Assembly (NCBI RefSeq): GCF_004336805.1
Contig: NZ_SJXM01000008.1
Span: 1-64,000, forward strand
Direction: 5' to 3'
Length of the DNA stretch: 64,000 nucleotides
DNA from: Aeromicrobium sp. IC_218
GTDB lineage: Bacteria > Actinomycetota > Actinomycetes > Propionibacteriales > Nocardioidaceae
Of the stretch, positions 1-9,366 are shown one piece after another. A model generated the notes under the pieces. It did no database searches, was not told the origin of the DNA, and saw nothing but the letters and a program-made list of their open reading frames with translations. Each line of letters starts with the position of its first letter. The stretch's first letter is position 1. Made by a program: the position numbers and the translations under genes.

Positions 1-179
1 GCCCGCAGGGGGCGGGGTCCGGGATCGGGGGATGGCATGGGGGCTCCGGTCGTTCGAGTGGTCTCGTGCGGAGTTCGGTGCCGAGCCCGCCGTGGATGGG
101 TGGCACCAGTGTGTTGCTCCTCGCGCGGCCGGACAAGGCGAGCCGGGACGACGCGCGGGGCGCCGTCCCGGCCGCCGCC

Positions 180-593
180 TCAGGCGGCGAGCACGTCCAG
201 CACCCAGGTGACGCCGAACCGGTCGGTGAGCATGCCGTAGGCGGCGGCCCACGGCGCCGGGCCGAGCGGCTGGCGGACCGTGGCGCCCTCGGCGAGCCGC
301 TCCCAGCACGCGGTCAGCTCGGCGACGTCCGTGCCGCGCACCGACACGAAGAAGGGGTCCTGGCCCGGCGACCACGGCCGCGACGCCGGCACGTCGAACG
401 CCATGACGGTGAAGCCGTTCGGGGCGACGACCTGGCCCCACATGACGTGGTCGGCCTCGGCGGGGTCCTCGACGGCCCCCGCGTCGGAGTAGGTGGTGAC
501 GGCCAGGTCGCCGCCGAACGCGACGCGGTAGTGCTCGAGCGCGGCACGGGCCTGCCCGCGCAGGTTGAGGTGGGGGACGACGGTGACGGACAT
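180..593 (-). CDS. VOC-family (glyoxalase/PhnB-like) protein
   Basis: A 137-residue single-domain protein starting MSVTVVPHLNLRG. The pattern PHLNLRGQARAALEHYRVAFGG near the N-terminus (shortened here: PHLNL...ALEHYRVAFGG), the central FxSVRGTD-like strand and the C-terminal W-V-L-D end fit the PhnB/3-demethylubiquinone-methyltransferase-like branch of the vicinal-oxygen-chelate fold. This branch often lacks a full metal site and its substrate is unknown. It is divergent from the WYL regulator with a 99-bp gap, the usual sign that the regulator controls it. ATG at 591-593 is the only start giving a normal family length. Function beyond the fold cannot be read from the sequence. Confidence 0.85.
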   Translation of the reverse strand: MSVTVVPHLNLRGQARAALEHYRVAFGGDLAVTTYSDAGAVEDPAEADHVMWGQVVAPNGFTVMAFDVPASRPWSPGQDPFFVSVRGTDVAELTACWERLAEGATVRQPLGPAPWAAAYGMLTDRFGVTWVLDVLAA

Positions 594-692
594 GGTTCTC
601 CTTCGGGGCGGCGAGCGACCGGCCGGCCGCTCGAGGTCACCGTCCCGTCCCTTGCGGTCAGGAACTGTCCGCTCATGGCCCAGGATGGACCC

Positions 693-1655
693 ATGTCGAC
701 CTCGGCCCGCCTGCTCGCGCTCCTGTCGCTGCTGCAGGCCCGGCGCGACTGGCCGGGGCCGCTGCTCGCCCAGCGGCTCGACGTGAGCCCCCGGACGGTC
801 CGCCGCGACGTCGAGCGGCTGCGCGAGATGGGCTACCGGGTCCGGTCGACCCGGGGCCTCGACGGCGGCTACCGGCTCGAGGCCGGGTCGCAGCTCCCCC
901 CGCTGCTGCTGGACGACGAGCAGGCGGTCGCGCTCGCCGTGGCCCTCGGCGCCGCCGCGACGACCGGGGCCGAGGTCCGTGACGCCGCCGAGCGCGCGCT
1001 CGCGACGCTGCGCCACGTCCTGCCCGAGCCCCTGCGCCGGCGTGCGGACGCGCTGGAGGCGGCGACCACCGCGGTCGGACCGGCCGACCCGGTGCCCGCC
1101 GAGCTCCTGGACCGGGTGGCCGCCGCGGTCCGCGACCGCGTCTCGCTGCGGATGGACCACCGGGCGCCCGGGGCCGAGCCCGTGGCCGGCCCCGCCCGCC
1201 GGGTCGAGCCCCACCACCTGGTGGCCCGCGGCGGCCGCTGGTACCTGGTCGGCTGGGACCTCGACCGGGACGACTGGCGCACGTTCCGGCTCGACCGCGT
1301 GCGCCTGCGGACCCCCGACGGCCCCCGCTTCGTGCCGCGGGAGGTGCCGGGCGGTGACGTGGCCGCGTTCGTGTCGGCCCGGTTCAAGGGCAGCGACGGA
1401 CCGGACGCCTGGCCGTGCCGCGGCGAGGTCGTGGTGCACCTGCCCGTGGCGCGGGTCGCGCCGTTCGTGGGCGACGGGCTGGTCGAGCCCCTGGGTTCGG
1501 ACCGCTGTCGCGTCCTGGCCGGCTCCTGGTCGTGGACGGCGCTGGCCGCCTCCCTCGGTCGCTTCGACGCCGAGGTCGAGGTCGTGGGACCGGACGAGCT
1601 GCGGTCCGCCTGTGCCGCGCTGGCCGACCGGTTGTCCCGCGCCGCGCGCGTCTGA
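693..1655 (+). CDS. WYL-domain transcriptional regulator (DeoR/HTH_11 type)
   Basis: A 320-residue protein. Residues about 5-60 form a helix-turn-helix of the HTH_11 type ([20 protein letters not shown], then [17 protein letters not shown] with the recognition helix). The middle and C-terminal part contains a WYL domain: [25 protein letters not shown] around residues 175-205, followed by a WCX-like extension. WYL regulators sense small ligands or nucleic acid and often control the adjacent divergent gene, here the VOC protein. ATG at 693 lies 6 nt after CAGGAT, consistent with a leaderless mRNA. The ligand is unknown. Confidence 0.9.
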   Translation: MSTSARLLALLSLLQARRDWPGPLLAQRLDVSPRTVRRDVERLREMGYRVRSTRGLDGGYRLEAGSQLPPLLLDDEQAVALAVALGAAATTGAEVRDAAERALATLRHVLPEPLRRRADALEAATTAVGPADPVPAELLDRVAAAVRDRVSLRMDHRAPGAEPVAGPARRVEPHHLVARGGRWYLVGWDLDRDDWRTFRLDRVRLRTPDGPRFVPREVPGGDVAAFVSARFKGSDGPDAWPCRGEVVVHLPVARVAPFVGDGLVEPLGSDRCRVLAGSWSWTALAASLGRFDAEVEVVGPDELRSACAALADRLSRAARV

Positions 1656-1698
1656 GCGAGGCTGCGCAGGTTCTGCAGAAGTTTTTTTCCGATCCGAC

Positions 1699-1726
1699 CC
1701 ATCCACCGCCGGGACGGCCCCGAATC
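1699..1726 (+). promoter_or_regulatory. SigK-like ECF promoter for the oxidoreductase-fasciclin pair
   Basis: CCATCC at 1699-1704 and CGAATC at 1721-1726 are separated by 16 nt and end 6 nt before the ATG at 1733. This resembles the CCATCC / CCGAAT type promoter I recall for mycobacterial SigK, whose regulon includes fasciclin-domain proteins (MPT70, MPT83). No sigK/rskA genes are in the window, so assignment to SigK is an inference from motif and target type. Confidence 0.5.
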
Positions 1727-1732
1727 AGGGGC

Positions 1733-3298
1733 ATGAACATCACGACCGTCCGGCTCTCCGCCGTCGCCGCCGCCCTCGGGGTGCTCGCGGCCGGCGCCGG
1801 TGTGCTGGCCGGCACCGGTGTCGCCGCGCTGACCAACGGCCCCTCGCCGCTGGTGGCGGTCGGCAACGCCGTCATCGAGCGCACGCCCGGACCGCTCAAG
1901 GACTACGCGATCCGCACGTTCGGCGAGAACGACAAGACCGTGCTGCTGGCCGGCGCCGCCGTCGTCCTGGCGCTCATCGCGGCCGTCGCCGGCGTGATCG
2001 GCCTGCGTCACCGCCGGGTCGCCCTCGGCATCGTCGTGGTGGTCGGGCTGCTGGCGCTCGCGGCCACCCTCACCGACGGCACGACCGCGGCGTCGCGGGC
2101 CCTCACGCTCCTGGCGCCGATCGCCACGCTGGTGGTGGCCGTCGTCTCGCTCGACCTGCTGCTGCGCCGCACCGCCCCGCTGGCCGAGGCCGTCCGCGTG
2201 CCGGCGTCCCGCGACGGCGACGACGTGCGCGCCGGCTTCGACCGCCGCGCCTTCGTGCTGACCGTGCTGGGAACCGCCGCGGTCGGCGTCGTCGGCGGCG
2301 TCATCACCCGGGTGGCCGGGGGAGCCCGGGCCGCCGCGTCGCGGGCCGGCATCAAGATCCCGAAGCCGGCCGACGCCGCCGGGCCGCTCCCGTCCGGGCT
2401 CGACCCGGTCGACGGCATCAGCCCCTACCTGACCCCCAACCGCGACTTCTACCGCGTCGACACCGCGCTGACCGTGCCCGACGTCCCCGCCGACACCTGG
2501 CGGCTGCGCATCCACGGCGCCGTGGACAACGAGCTCGACCTGGACTTCGCCGACCTGCTGTCGCAGCGCCTGGTCGAGCGCCGGATCACCCTGACCTGCG
2601 TCTCCAACGAGGTCGGCGGCCCGTACGTCGGCAACGCCACCTGGATCGGCGTGCCGCTGGCGGACCTGCTCGAGCAGGCCGGCGTGAAGGCCGGCGCCGA
2701 CGCGCTGAAGTCCACCAGCGCCGACGGCATGGTCATCGGCACCCCGCTCGAGGCCGTCACCGACGGCCGGGACGCCCTCGTGGCCGTCGCGATGAACGGC
2801 GAGCCGCTCCCGCTGGAGCACGGCTTCCCGGCCCGCATGGTCGTCCCGGGCCTGTACGGCTACGTGTCGGCGACCAAGTGGCTGGTCGACATCGAGGTCA
2901 CCCGCTTCGCCGACTTCACCGCCTACTGGACCGAGCGCGAGTGGGACGAGCAGGCGCCGATCAAGCTCTCCTCCCGCATCGACGTGCCGCGGGCCTTCGA
3001 GCAGGTGCCCCGCGACCGCGTCGTCGCCGGCGGCGTCGCCTGGGCCCAGGGCGTCGGCATCGCCACCGTCGAGGTGAGCGTCGACGACGGCCCGTGGGAA
3101 CGCGCCCGGCTCGCGCCGCAGGACACCGTCGACACCTGGCGCCAGTGGAGCTGGCGGTGGTCCGACGCCACGCCCGGCGCGCACACGATCTCCGTCCGCA
3201 CCACCGACGCGGACGGCAACACCCAGACCTCCGATCGGGTCCCTCCCCGCCCGAACGGCTCCACCGGCCGGCACAGCGTCCGGTTCACCGTGGAGTGA
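1733..3298 (+). CDS. membrane-anchored molybdopterin oxidoreductase (sulfite oxidase/YedY family)
   Basis: A 521-residue protein. The N-terminal third has four hydrophobic segments (about 5-28, 62-82, 90-107, 115-135) followed by a [16 protein letters not shown] stretch resembling a twin-arginine region or further helix. From about residue 220 it is an oxidoreductase molybdopterin-binding domain: [11 protein letters not shown], the cofactor cysteine in [10 protein letters not shown] (Cys289), and a C-terminal dimerisation (Mo-co_dimer) domain with [24 protein letters not shown]. It therefore should sit in the membrane with its Mo domain outside. It is 50 nt upstream of a fasciclin lipoprotein and probably co-transcribed with it from the SigK-like promoter. 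Substrate unknown. Confidence 0.9.
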   Translation: MNITTVRLSAVAAALGVLAAGAGVLAGTGVAALTNGPSPLVAVGNAVIERTPGPLKDYAIRTFGENDKTVLLAGAAVVLALIAAVAGVIGLRHRRVALGIVVVVGLLALAATLTDGTTAASRALTLLAPIATLVVAVVSLDLLLRRTAPLAEAVRVPASRDGDDVRAGFDRRAFVLTVLGTAAVGVVGGVITRVAGGARAAASRAGIKIPKPADAAGPLPSGLDPVDGISPYLTPNRDFYRVDTALTVPDVPADTWRLRIHGAVDNELDLDFADLLSQRLVERRITLTCVSNEVGGPYVGNATWIGVPLADLLEQAGVKAGADALKSTSADGMVIGTPLEAVTDGRDALVAVAMNGEPLPLEHGFPARMVVPGLYGYVSATKWLVDIEVTRFADFTAYWTEREWDEQAPIKLSSRIDVPRAFEQVPRDRVVAGGVAWAQGVGIATVEVSVDDGPWERARLAPQDTVDTWRQWSWRWSDATPGAHTISVRTTDADGNTQTSDRVPPRPNGSTGRHSVRFTVE

Positions 3299-3348
3299 AC
3301 GACCCGGGGAAGCACGAACCAGCCAAGTCACCACGAGAGGAACGCATC

Positions 3349-4026
3349 ATGCGCACCACCACCCGCCTCAAGAACGTCGTCGCCGGGGTCGCCCTGGTCA
3401 GCTCGCTGGGTCTGCTCACCGCGGCCTGCGGATCGGACGACACCGACTCCTCGTCGAGCAGCTCGTCCTCGTCGGCCACGCCGTCGGAGGAGATGACCGA
3501 GTCCGAGGGCATGGTCCCGGCCTCCGACCTGGTCGGCGCGGGTTGTGCCGACTACGCCGAGCAGGTGCCGGACGGCGCCGGCTCCGTCGAGGGCATGGCC
3601 ATGGACCCGGTCACGACCGCGGCCAGCAACAACCCGCTGCTCAAGACCCTCACCGCGGCGGTCAGCGGCCAGCTGAATCCCGACGTGAACCTGGTCGACA
3701 CCCTCAACGGCGGCGAGTTCACCGTGTTCGCGCCGGTCGACGACGCGTTCGCCAAGATCGACGCCAAGACGCTCGAGACGCTGAAGACGCCCGAGGGCGC
3801 CAAGACGCTCGAGTCGATCCTGACCTACCACGTCGTCCCGGGCCGCATGGCTCCCGCGGACGTCGCCGGCACCCACAAGACGGCCAACGGCGCCGAGGTC
3901 ACGGTCGAGGGCTCGGGCGACGACCTGACCGTCGGCTCGGACGGCGCCAAGGTGATCTGCGGTGGCGTGCAGACGCAGAACGCCACCGTCTACCTGATCG
4001 ACTCGGTGCTCATGCCCCCCATGTGA
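3349..4026 (+). CDS. fasciclin-domain lipoprotein
   Basis: A 225-residue exported lipoprotein. Residues 1-26 are a lipoprotein signal with lipobox LTAAC; a Ser-rich linker and acidic stretch follow (about 30-60). The remainder is one FAS1 domain with the family's two conserved blocks: [13 protein letters not shown] and [11 protein letters not shown], ending in [12 protein letters not shown]. Close relatives are the mycobacterial secreted antigens MPT70/MPT83, which are SigK-controlled. The gene follows the molybdopterin oxidoreductase by 50 nt with the SD-like GAGAGGAA upstream and is followed by a strong terminator, so the two genes look like a complete operon. Role probably in the envelope or adhesion; not shown here. 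Confidence 0.92.
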   Translation: MRTTTRLKNVVAGVALVSSLGLLTAACGSDDTDSSSSSSSSSATPSEEMTESEGMVPASDLVGAGCADYAEQVPDGAGSVEGMAMDPVTTAASNNPLLKTLTAAVSGQLNPDVNLVDTLNGGEFTVFAPVDDAFAKIDAKTLETLKTPEGAKTLESILTYHVVPGRMAPADVAGTHKTANGAEVTVEGSGDDLTVGSDGAKVICGGVQTQNATVYLIDSVLMPPM

Positions 4027-4032
4027 GCCCGA

Positions 4033-4076
4033 GCGCGAGCCGGCCCCGTCCCCTCCCGGACGGGGCCGGCTCGCGC
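4033..4076 (+). terminator. strong hairpin after the fasciclin gene
   Basis: A perfect 19-bp inverted repeat (4033-4051 and 4058-4076) with a 6-nt loop starts just after the fasciclin stop codon. There is no T-run, as is common in GC-rich actinobacteria. It separates the fasciclin operon from the infA promoter. Confidence 0.8.
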
Positions 4077-4109
4077 GTGCGCCCGGGTCCGCCGGCCCGC
4101 CGACCTGAT

Positions 4110-4139
4110 TTGGATCGGGGCGGCGTTCCTGACTACACT
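4110..4139 (+). promoter_or_regulatory. housekeeping promoter of the infA-rplQ operon
   Basis: TTGGAT (4110-4115) and TACACT (4134-4139) are 18 nt apart and precede infA by about 110 nt, leaving an untranslated leader. Confidence 0.55.
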
Positions 4140-4251
4140 GACCTGTCGGCCTTTGCAGGCACGCCACCCCATGCCCTCGGGCTCCGCGTCAGCGGAGGGG
4201 TGACGCGCGGGCGGGGCCGGCAGGTAGCAACCGGCAACCGAAGAAGAGGTC

Positions 4252-4473
4252 ATGGCGAAAAAAGAAGGCGTCATCGAGATGGAAGGCGCTGTGGTCGAGG
4301 CGCTGCCCAACGCGATGTTCCGCGTCGAGCTCGCCAACGGGCACAAGGTCCTTGCGCACATCAGCGGCAAGATGCGGCAGCACTACATCCGCATCCTCCC
4401 CGAGGACCGTGTGGTCGTGGAGCTGTCCCCGTACGACCTCAGCCGCGGACGCATCGTCTACCGCTACAAGTAA
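4252..4473 (+). CDS. infA: translation initiation factor IF-1
   Basis: A 73-residue S1/OB-fold protein matching bacterial IF-1 throughout: [20 protein letters not shown], the [19 protein letters not shown] core and the ending [17 protein letters not shown]-1 binds the ribosomal A site and assists IF-2/IF-3 during initiation. It is the first gene of the translation/transcription operon infA-rpmJ-rpsM-rpsK-rpsD-rpoA-rplQ, the standard order in actinobacteria. SD-like AAGAAGAGG precedes the ATG. Length equals the family norm. Confidence 0.98.
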   Translation: MAKKEGVIEMEGAVVEALPNAMFRVELANGHKVLAHISGKMRQHYIRILPEDRVVVELSPYDLSRGRIVYRYK

Positions 4474-4506
4474 ACACTCACGTTCAGTCTTCGAAGAGAG
4501 AGCTCG

Positions 4507-4620
4507 ATGAAGGTCAAGCCGAGCGTGAAGAAGATCTGTGACAAGTGCAAGGTGATTCGTCGCCACGGCCGCGTCATGGTGATCTGCGAGAACCCGCGCC
4601 ACAAGCAGCGTCAGGGCTAA
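4507..4620 (+). CDS. rpmJ: ribosomal protein L36 (bL36), zinc-binding type
   Basis: A 37-residue protein ([16 protein letters not shown]...NPRHKQRQG) encoded 33 nt after infA. The zinc ribbon ligands C11, C14, C27 and H32 are all present, so this is the zinc (C+) form of L36 rather than the zinc-independent paralogue made under zinc starvation. GAGAGAG precedes the ATG as a ribosome-binding site. It is a component of the large subunit. Confidence 0.97.
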   Translation: MKVKPSVKKICDKCKVIRRHGRVMVICENPRHKQRQG

Positions 4621-4785
4621 GCAGCTTCTTCACCAGCAGTACTGAACATCTGGATGCTCGTCGCGCAGCGCGCGGCGTCACCCCCGGCGCAGAGGCCGGG
4701 GCCCGGCTCAGGAGCCACGTCTCCTGGAGGCAGTCGGGGCGCACCAGGTGCCGACACCTCTGCCGCAACGAAGGGAAACGCCTCC
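4621..4785 (+). other. rpmJ-rpsM intercistronic leader with hairpins
   Basis: The 165-nt gap, long for this operon, contains two clear hairpins: CCCCGGC/GCCGGGG (4682-4688 with 4695-4701) and CAGGAG/CTCCTG (4709-4714 with 4721-4726). A third possible pairing is GTCGG/CCGAC (4733-4737 with 4751-4755). It could host ribosomal-protein autoregulation or an internal promoter; nothing here proves either. Confidence 0.4.
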
Positions 4786-5154
4786 ATGGCACGCCTCCAA
4801 GGTGTGGATCTCCCGCGCGAGAAGCGCATCGAGATCGCACTCACGTACATCTTCGGGATCGGCCGCACGCGTGCGACCGAGACCCTCGCGGCGACGGGCA
4901 TCGACCCGTCCAAGCGCGTCCACGAGCTCACCGACGACGACCTCGTCGCGCTGCGTGACCACATCGACGCGAACTACCAGGTCGAGGGTGACCTGCGTCG
5001 CGAGGTCACCGCGGACATCCGTCGCAAGATGGAGATCGGCTCCTACCAGGGCCGCCGCCACCGCGTCGGCCTGCCGGTCCGCGGACAGCGCACCAAGACC
5101 AACGCGCGCACGCGCAAGGGTCCGAAGAAGACCGTCGCCGGAAAGAAGAAGTGA
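4786..5154 (+). CDS. rpsM: ribosomal protein S13 (uS13)
   Basis: A 122-residue small-subunit head protein. The N-terminus [19 protein letters not shown], the helix-hairpin-helix [10 protein letters not shown], and the C-terminal signature [24 protein letters not shown] (given here in part) with a Lys-rich tail are all standard. It contacts the P-site tRNA and bridges to the large subunit. ATG at 4786 is preceded by GAAGGG; upstream in-frame codons would add a non-conserved extension. The downstream gene starts 5 nt after its stop. Confidence 0.98.
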   Translation: MARLQGVDLPREKRIEIALTYIFGIGRTRATETLAATGIDPSKRVHELTDDDLVALRDHIDANYQVEGDLRREVTADIRRKMEIGSYQGRRHRVGLPVRGQRTKTNARTRKGPKKTVAGKKK

Positions 5155-5159
5155 TCTAG

Positions 5160-5558
5160 ATGCCTCCTAAGACGTCTGGCGCCAAGAAGGTGCGCCGCAA
5201 GGAGAAGAAGAACGTCGCTCAGGGCGAGGCCCACATCAAGAGCACGTTCAACAACACGCACGTGACGATCACCGACCCCTCGGGTGCGGTCATCGCCTGG
5301 GCCTCCGGCGGAACCGTCGGCTTCAAGGGCTCGCGCAAGTCCACTCCGTTCGCCGCGGGCATGGCCGCCGAGGCCGCTGCCCGCCAGGCGATGGAGCACG
5401 GGATGAAGAAGGTCGACGTCTTCGTGAAGGGCCCCGGCTCGGGTCGCGAGACCGCGATCCGCTCGCTCGGTGGCGCTGGCCTCGAGGTCGGCACCATCTC
5501 CGACGTGACCCCCAGCCCGCACAACGGATGCCGGCCGCCCAAGCGCCGCCGCGTCTGA
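5160..5558 (+). CDS. rpsK: ribosomal protein S11 (uS11)
   Basis: A 132-residue small-subunit platform protein. Conserved blocks are [14 protein letters not shown] [35 protein letters not shown] and the ending [19 protein letters not shown] Lys-rich N-terminal extension (residues 1-20) is usual for actinobacterial S11. It follows rpsM by 5 nt; its SD lies in the rpsM 3' end (GGAAAGAAG). Confidence 0.98.
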   Translation: MPPKTSGAKKVRRKEKKNVAQGEAHIKSTFNNTHVTITDPSGAVIAWASGGTVGFKGSRKSTPFAAGMAAEAAARQAMEHGMKKVDVFVKGPGSGRETAIRSLGGAGLEVGTISDVTPSPHNGCRPPKRRRV

Positions 5559-5578
5559 TCCCAAGGAGTTCCTGAACC

Positions 5579-6187
5579 ATGGCCCGTTACACCGGTCCTC
5601 TGACCAAGAAGTCGCGTCGACTCGGCGTCGACCTCGTCGGTGGTGACGCCGCGTTCGAGCGTCGCCCCTACCCGCCCGGCCAGCACGGCCGCGCGCGCAT
5701 CAAGGAGAGCGAGTACCGCACCCAGCTGCAGGAGAAGCAGAAGGCGCGCTACACGTACGGCGTTCTCGAGAAGCAGTTCCGCAAGTACTACGAGACGGCG
5801 CACCGCAAGCCCGGCAAGACCGGCGACAACCTCCTGGCCCTCCTCGAGACCCGCCTGGACAACGTCGTCTACCGTGCCGGCCTGGCCCGCACCCGTCGTC
5901 ACGCCCGCCAGCTGGTGACCCACGGTCACTTCCTGGTCAACGGCGTGAAGACGAACATCCCGTCGTTCCAGGTGTCGAAGCACGACATCATCGACGTGAA
6001 GCCGAAGTCGCTCGAGACCACGCCGTTCATCGTGGCCCGCGAGACGCACGACAACGAGTCGGTCCCCGCGTGGCTGACGGTGTCGCCGACGCGCGGCCGC
6101 ATCCTGGTGCACGAGAAGCCCGTCCGCGAGCAGATCGTCGTCCCGATCCAGGAGCAGCTGATCGTCGAGTTCTACTCGAAGATCTGA
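5579..6187 (+). CDS. rpsD: ribosomal protein S4 (uS4)
   Basis: A 202-residue primary 16S rRNA binder with the S4 RNA-binding domain in the centre ([20 protein letters not shown], then [18 protein letters not shown]). The N-terminal zinc-knuckle cysteines found in some S4 proteins are absent, so this is the zinc-free form. AAGGAG at 5563-5568 is its ribosome-binding site. S4 is the autoregulator of the equivalent alpha operon in enterobacteria; whether that holds here is unknown. Confidence 0.98.
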   Translation: MARYTGPLTKKSRRLGVDLVGGDAAFERRPYPPGQHGRARIKESEYRTQLQEKQKARYTYGVLEKQFRKYYETAHRKPGKTGDNLLALLETRLDNVVYRAGLARTRRHARQLVTHGHFLVNGVKTNIPSFQVSKHDIIDVKPKSLETTPFIVARETHDNESVPAWLTVSPTRGRILVHEKPVREQIVVPIQEQLIVEFYSKI

Positions 6188-6242
6188 TCTTTTCCCACGA
6201 GCCGGGTCCTCATATGTCGGTGGACCCGGAAAGGAAGTTCCC

Positions 6243-7250
6243 ATGCTGATCGCCCAGCGCCCCGTCCTGACCGAAGAGGTCGTCGACGACTACCGTTCGC
6301 GGTTCGTCATCGAGCCTCTCGAGCCCGGTTTCGGCTACACCCTCGGCAACTCGCTGCGTCGCACGCTGCTGTCGTCGATCCCGGGTGCGGCCGTCACGTC
6401 GATCAAGATCGACGGCGTCCTGCACGAGTTCTCGACCGTCCCCGGTGTCACCGAGGACGTCACCGAGCTGATCCTCAACATCAAGCGCCTGGTCGTCTCC
6501 TCGGAGAACGACGAGCCCGTCGTGATGTACCTGCGCAAGGAGGGCTCCGGTGAGGTCACCGGTGCCGACATCCAGCCGCCGGCCGGCGTCGAGATCCACA
6601 ACCCCGACCTGCACATCGCCACGCTGAACGACTCGTCGAAGCTGGAGATCGAGCTGGTCGTCGAGCGTGGCCGTGGCTACGTCTCGGCCGTGCAGAACAA
6701 GACCGGCGACGAGGAGATCGGCCGCATGCCGATCGACTCCATCTACAGCCCCGTGCTGAAGGTGACCTACAAGGTCGAGGCGACCCGTGTCGAGCAGCGC
6801 ACGGACTTCGACAAGCTCGTCATCGACGTCGAGACCAAGCGCTCGATCCTGCCGCGCGACGCGATCGCGTCGGCTGGGTCGACCCTGGTCGAGCTCTTCG
6901 GCCTGGCCCGGGAGCTCAACGTCGAGGCCGAGGGCATCGACATCGGCCCGTCGCCGGTGGACGAGCAGCTCGCGGCCGACCTGGCGCTGCCGGTCGAGGA
7001 CCTGAACTTCACGGTCCGCTCGTACAACTGCCTCAAGCGCGAGGGCATCCACACCGTGGGTGAGCTCATCACGCGCAGCGAGCAGGACCTGCTCGACATC
7101 CGCAACTTCGGTCAGAAGTCGATCGACGAGGTCAAGGCCAAGCTGGCCGCGATGGGCCTCGGTCTCAAGGACAGCCCGGTCGGCTTCGACCCGGCGAACC
7201 TCGAGTCGTTCGACGACGACGCGAGCTACGCCGAGGACGAGCAGTACTGA
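6243..7250 (+). CDS. rpoA: RNA polymerase alpha subunit
   Basis: A 335-residue protein. The N-terminal assembly domain (about 1-225) carries [22 protein letters not shown], and the C-terminal domain (about 250-315) carries the UP-element/activator surface [22 protein letters not shown] followed by [16 protein letters not shown]. An acidic tail ends the protein. It scaffolds beta/beta-prime assembly. ATG at 6243 follows AAAGGAAG by a proper distance. It lies between rpsD and rplQ as in nearly all bacteria. Confidence 0.98.
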   Translation: MLIAQRPVLTEEVVDDYRSRFVIEPLEPGFGYTLGNSLRRTLLSSIPGAAVTSIKIDGVLHEFSTVPGVTEDVTELILNIKRLVVSSENDEPVVMYLRKEGSGEVTGADIQPPAGVEIHNPDLHIATLNDSSKLEIELVVERGRGYVSAVQNKTGDEEIGRMPIDSIYSPVLKVTYKVEATRVEQRTDFDKLVIDVETKRSILPRDAIASAGSTLVELFGLARELNVEAEGIDIGPSPVDEQLAADLALPVEDLNFTVRSYNCLKREGIHTVGELITRSEQDLLDIRNFGQKSIDEVKAKLAAMGLGLKDSPVGFDPANLESFDDDASYAEDEQY

Positions 7251-7289
7251 GCTGCTCGCCCCTGACCTGACGATTCCTGGAGATATTCG

Positions 7290-7844
7290 ATGCCCACCCC
7301 CACCAAGGGTCCCCGCCTCGGCGGCAGCCCGGCGCACCAGCGGCTGATCCTGGCCAACCTCGCGCAGAGCCTGTTCGAGCACGGCAAGATCACGACGACC
7401 GAGGCCAAGGCCCGCCGTCTGCGTCCCTACGCCGAGCAGCTCATCACGAAGGCCAAGAACGACACGGTGGCCAACCGCCGCCAGGTCGTGAAGGTCATCC
7501 GTGACAAGAGCGTGCTGCACACGCTGTTCGCCGAGATCGGACCGGCCATGGCCGAGCGTCCGGGCGGCTACACCCGCATCACGAAGATCGGTCCGCGCAA
7601 GGGCGACAACGCGCCCATGGCCGTGATCGAGATCGTCGAGGCGGACTTCACGCCGAAGGCGACCACCACGAAGGCCACCGAGGCGCCCGTCGCCGCGGCC
7701 CCGGCCGAGCCGGCGGTCGACGAGGAGCGTGCCGAGGCCAACGACCTCGACACCTCCGAGGTCGACACCGACGCCGCGATCGCGGACGCCCCCGAGGCGG
7801 CCGAGAACGCGGACGCCACGACCGAGGCCGACGAGGCCAAGTAG
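7290..7844 (+). CDS. rplQ: ribosomal protein L17 (bL17) with acidic C-terminal extension
   Basis: A 184-residue protein. Residues 1-118 are canonical L17 ([25 protein letters not shown], then [20 protein letters not shown] and [22 protein letters not shown]). The last 65 residues are a low-complexity Ala/Glu/Asp/Thr tail absent from the 120-residue enterobacterial protein but common in actinobacteria; its role is unknown. It is the last gene of the operon, with a hairpin terminator 10 nt after the stop codon. Confidence 0.97.
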   Translation: MPTPTKGPRLGGSPAHQRLILANLAQSLFEHGKITTTEAKARRLRPYAEQLITKAKNDTVANRRQVVKVIRDKSVLHTLFAEIGPAMAERPGGYTRITKIGPRKGDNAPMAVIEIVEADFTPKATTTKATEAPVAAAPAEPAVDEERAEANDLDTSEVDTDAAIADAPEAAENADATTEADEAK

Positions 7845-7854
7845 GGCGTCACCC

Positions 7855-7893
7855 CGAGGGGCCCGTCACCGCATCGCGGTGGCGGGCCCCTCG
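7855..7893 (+). terminator. terminator of the infA-rplQ operon
   Basis: An 18-bp stem (7855-7872 with 7876-7893) with a single G-T wobble and a 3-nt loop, right after rplQ. It faces the 3' end of the convergent methyltransferase gene and may serve both strands. Confidence 0.8.
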
Positions 7894-7958
7894 TGCGTGC
7901 GCAGGGTGTCGGGTGGCCAGGAAGACGTCCGGGGCCCGCGGGAGCCGCAGACGGCGGC

Positions 7959-8561
7959 TCAGCGCGTGGCGGGGGACTCCGGGGCGGTGACGACCAGCAC
8001 CCGGAAGCCCTTCTCGCTGACCAGCCGCTCGGTCGGCCAGCCCTGCTCGACGAGCCAGCGCTGCAGCGAGTCCGAGCCCAGGTTCTTGCCGACGACGAGG
8101 TGGGCGGTGCCGCCGGGACGCAGCCGGGGCAGCCAGCGCAGCAGCAGCTCGTGCAGGGCCTGCTTGCCGACGCGGATGGGCGGGTTGGACCAGATCTGGT
8201 CGAACCGGACGTCGTCGGGCACGTCGTCGGGCAGGCAGGCCCGCACCGTCGTGCCGAGCGAGGCGGCGTTGTCGCGGGTCAGCGCGAGGGCCCGCTCGTT
8301 GACGTCCACCGCCCACGTCTCGGCCCCGGCGAGGGCGAGCGCACAGGCGATCGGCCCCCAGCCGCAGCCGAGGTCGAGCACCGTGCCGGTCGTCGGCGGC
8401 GCGACGTGCTTGAGCAGGACGTCGGTGGCCTTGTCCAGGCCCTCGCGCGAGAAGACGCCCGCCGCGGTGCTGAGCGTGACCTCGCGCCCGTGCAGGCGCA
8501 CCGTGACCGGCGTGCGCCGCTCCGGGCCGGAGGGCTGGGCGTCGAAGTAGTGCTCGGTCAC
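7959..8561 (-). CDS. RsmC/RlmG-like class I methyltransferase
   Basis: A 200-residue protein. The SAM-binding motif I is VLDLGCGWGPIACALA (about residues 60-75), followed by the acidic motif II in AVDVNERALAL and the catalytic NPP-type tetrad SNPPIRVG, characteristic of N2-guanine methyltransferases acting on rRNA (RsmC/RlmG). It lacks the extra N-terminal half found in enterobacterial RsmC, matching the short actinobacterial form. GTG at 8561 is 6 nt after CAGGAT on the same strand, suggesting a leaderless transcript. The exact target nucleotide is not shown. Confidence 0.85.
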   Translation of the reverse strand: MTEHYFDAQPSGPERRTPVTVRLHGREVTLSTAAGVFSREGLDKATDVLLKHVAPPTTGTVLDLGCGWGPIACALALAGAETWAVDVNERALALTRDNAASLGTTVRACLPDDVPDDVRFDQIWSNPPIRVGKQALHELLLRWLPRLRPGGTAHLVVGKNLGSDSLQRWLVEQGWPTERLVSEKGFRVLVVTAPESPATR

Positions 8562-8592
8562 CGGGTCATCCTGCCAGGCGGCTGCCGGAGGC

Positions 8593-9348
8593 TCAGCAGT
8601 GCTCGAAGACGTACCCGCGCGACCCGCGCGGCACGACGTCGAGGTCGCGCAGCTGGATCGGGTGCTGCCCGGCGCGGGCGCGGCAGGCGGCGCGGAACGC
8701 CGAGCGGCGGTACTCCACCTCGATGACCCGCGAGCCGTACCGCTTCACGAACGCGTCGCACTCGCGGTACTGCTGGCACTGCTCGACGACGGCGAAGTCG
8801 AACCCGACACGGCGGCCGAGCAGCTCGGCGGTGTTCTTCTGCGCGATGGCCAGCCCGCGACGGTGCGCGTGGCGGGTCAGCCGCTTGGCGTAGCCGACCG
8901 TCTGACGCTTGGTCAGCAGGCCGCCGGAGCGGGTCCACGCGTCGAGGTTGTCCGGCTCGACGGCCTGGAAGCCCCGGCGGTCGCAGCTGGTGATCCACCG
9001 GTTGACCACCCGCGCGAGCGCGACGCGCTTGCGCTTGGTGCTGAAGTCGAGGAAGACCTCGTCGGGCCAGTCGGCGTCGCGCACGAGCCTGCCGCGGCCG
9101 TCGCGCAGGAGCAGCTCGGGGTGCTTCTTGCGCCACCAGCGCAGGCTCCCGGGCTGGGTCTGGAAGGCGTTGACGTAGCAGACCGAGTAGGTGCCCGGCT
9201 CGGGCCGATCGGTACGGTCGCGCACCACGACGTCGACCTCGTCGGACGGCCGGTAGGCCCCGCCGAGCTGGTAGTCGGCCACCGAGCCGGCGCCGGGGAA
9301 GGCGGTGACGCCGAGGGTGAGGACGAGGGCGGCGACGATCGAGTGCAC
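8593..9348 (-). CDS. secreted endo-alpha-1,4-polygalactosaminidase-like protein (GH114)
   Basis: A 251-residue protein with an N-terminal signal peptide (MHSIVAALVLTLGVTAFPGAGS). The body matches the DUF297/GH114 TIM-barrel family: YSVCYVNAFQTQPG, EVFLDFSTKRKRVA, the catalytic-region EPDNLDAW, IAQKNTAELLG and a late VVEQCQQYRECDAF. GH114 enzymes hydrolyse galactosaminoglycan exopolysaccharide. A role in remodelling an extracellular polymer is the family-based guess. It is encoded 31 nt upstream of the methyltransferase start and on the same strand. Confidence 0.8.
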   Translation of the reverse strand: MHSIVAALVLTLGVTAFPGAGSVADYQLGGAYRPSDEVDVVVRDRTDRPEPGTYSVCYVNAFQTQPGSLRWWRKKHPELLLRDGRGRLVRDADWPDEVFLDFSTKRKRVALARVVNRWITSCDRRGFQAVEPDNLDAWTRSGGLLTKRQTVGYAKRLTRHAHRRGLAIAQKNTAELLGRRVGFDFAVVEQCQQYRECDAFVKRYGSRVIEVEYRRSAFRAACRARAGQHPIQLRDLDVVPRGSRGYVFEHC

Positions 9349-9366
9349 GGCTCATCGTCCCACGGG

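Noticed and set aside
1-179. Possible gene or gene end at the left edge
   Set aside because: GC-rich sequence without any recognisable protein in six frames; nothing can be supported.
3440-3480. Tandem TCG/TCC codons in the fasciclin gene as a possible repeat or recoding site
   Set aside because: This is simply the Ser-rich linker after the lipidated cysteine, common in actinobacterial lipoproteins.
869-4026. Long open frames (about 820-1015 codons) on both strands over the WYL regulator, molybdoenzyme and fasciclin genes
   Set aside because: They overlap recognised genes out of frame and contain only low-complexity Arg/Pro/Ala-rich sequence.
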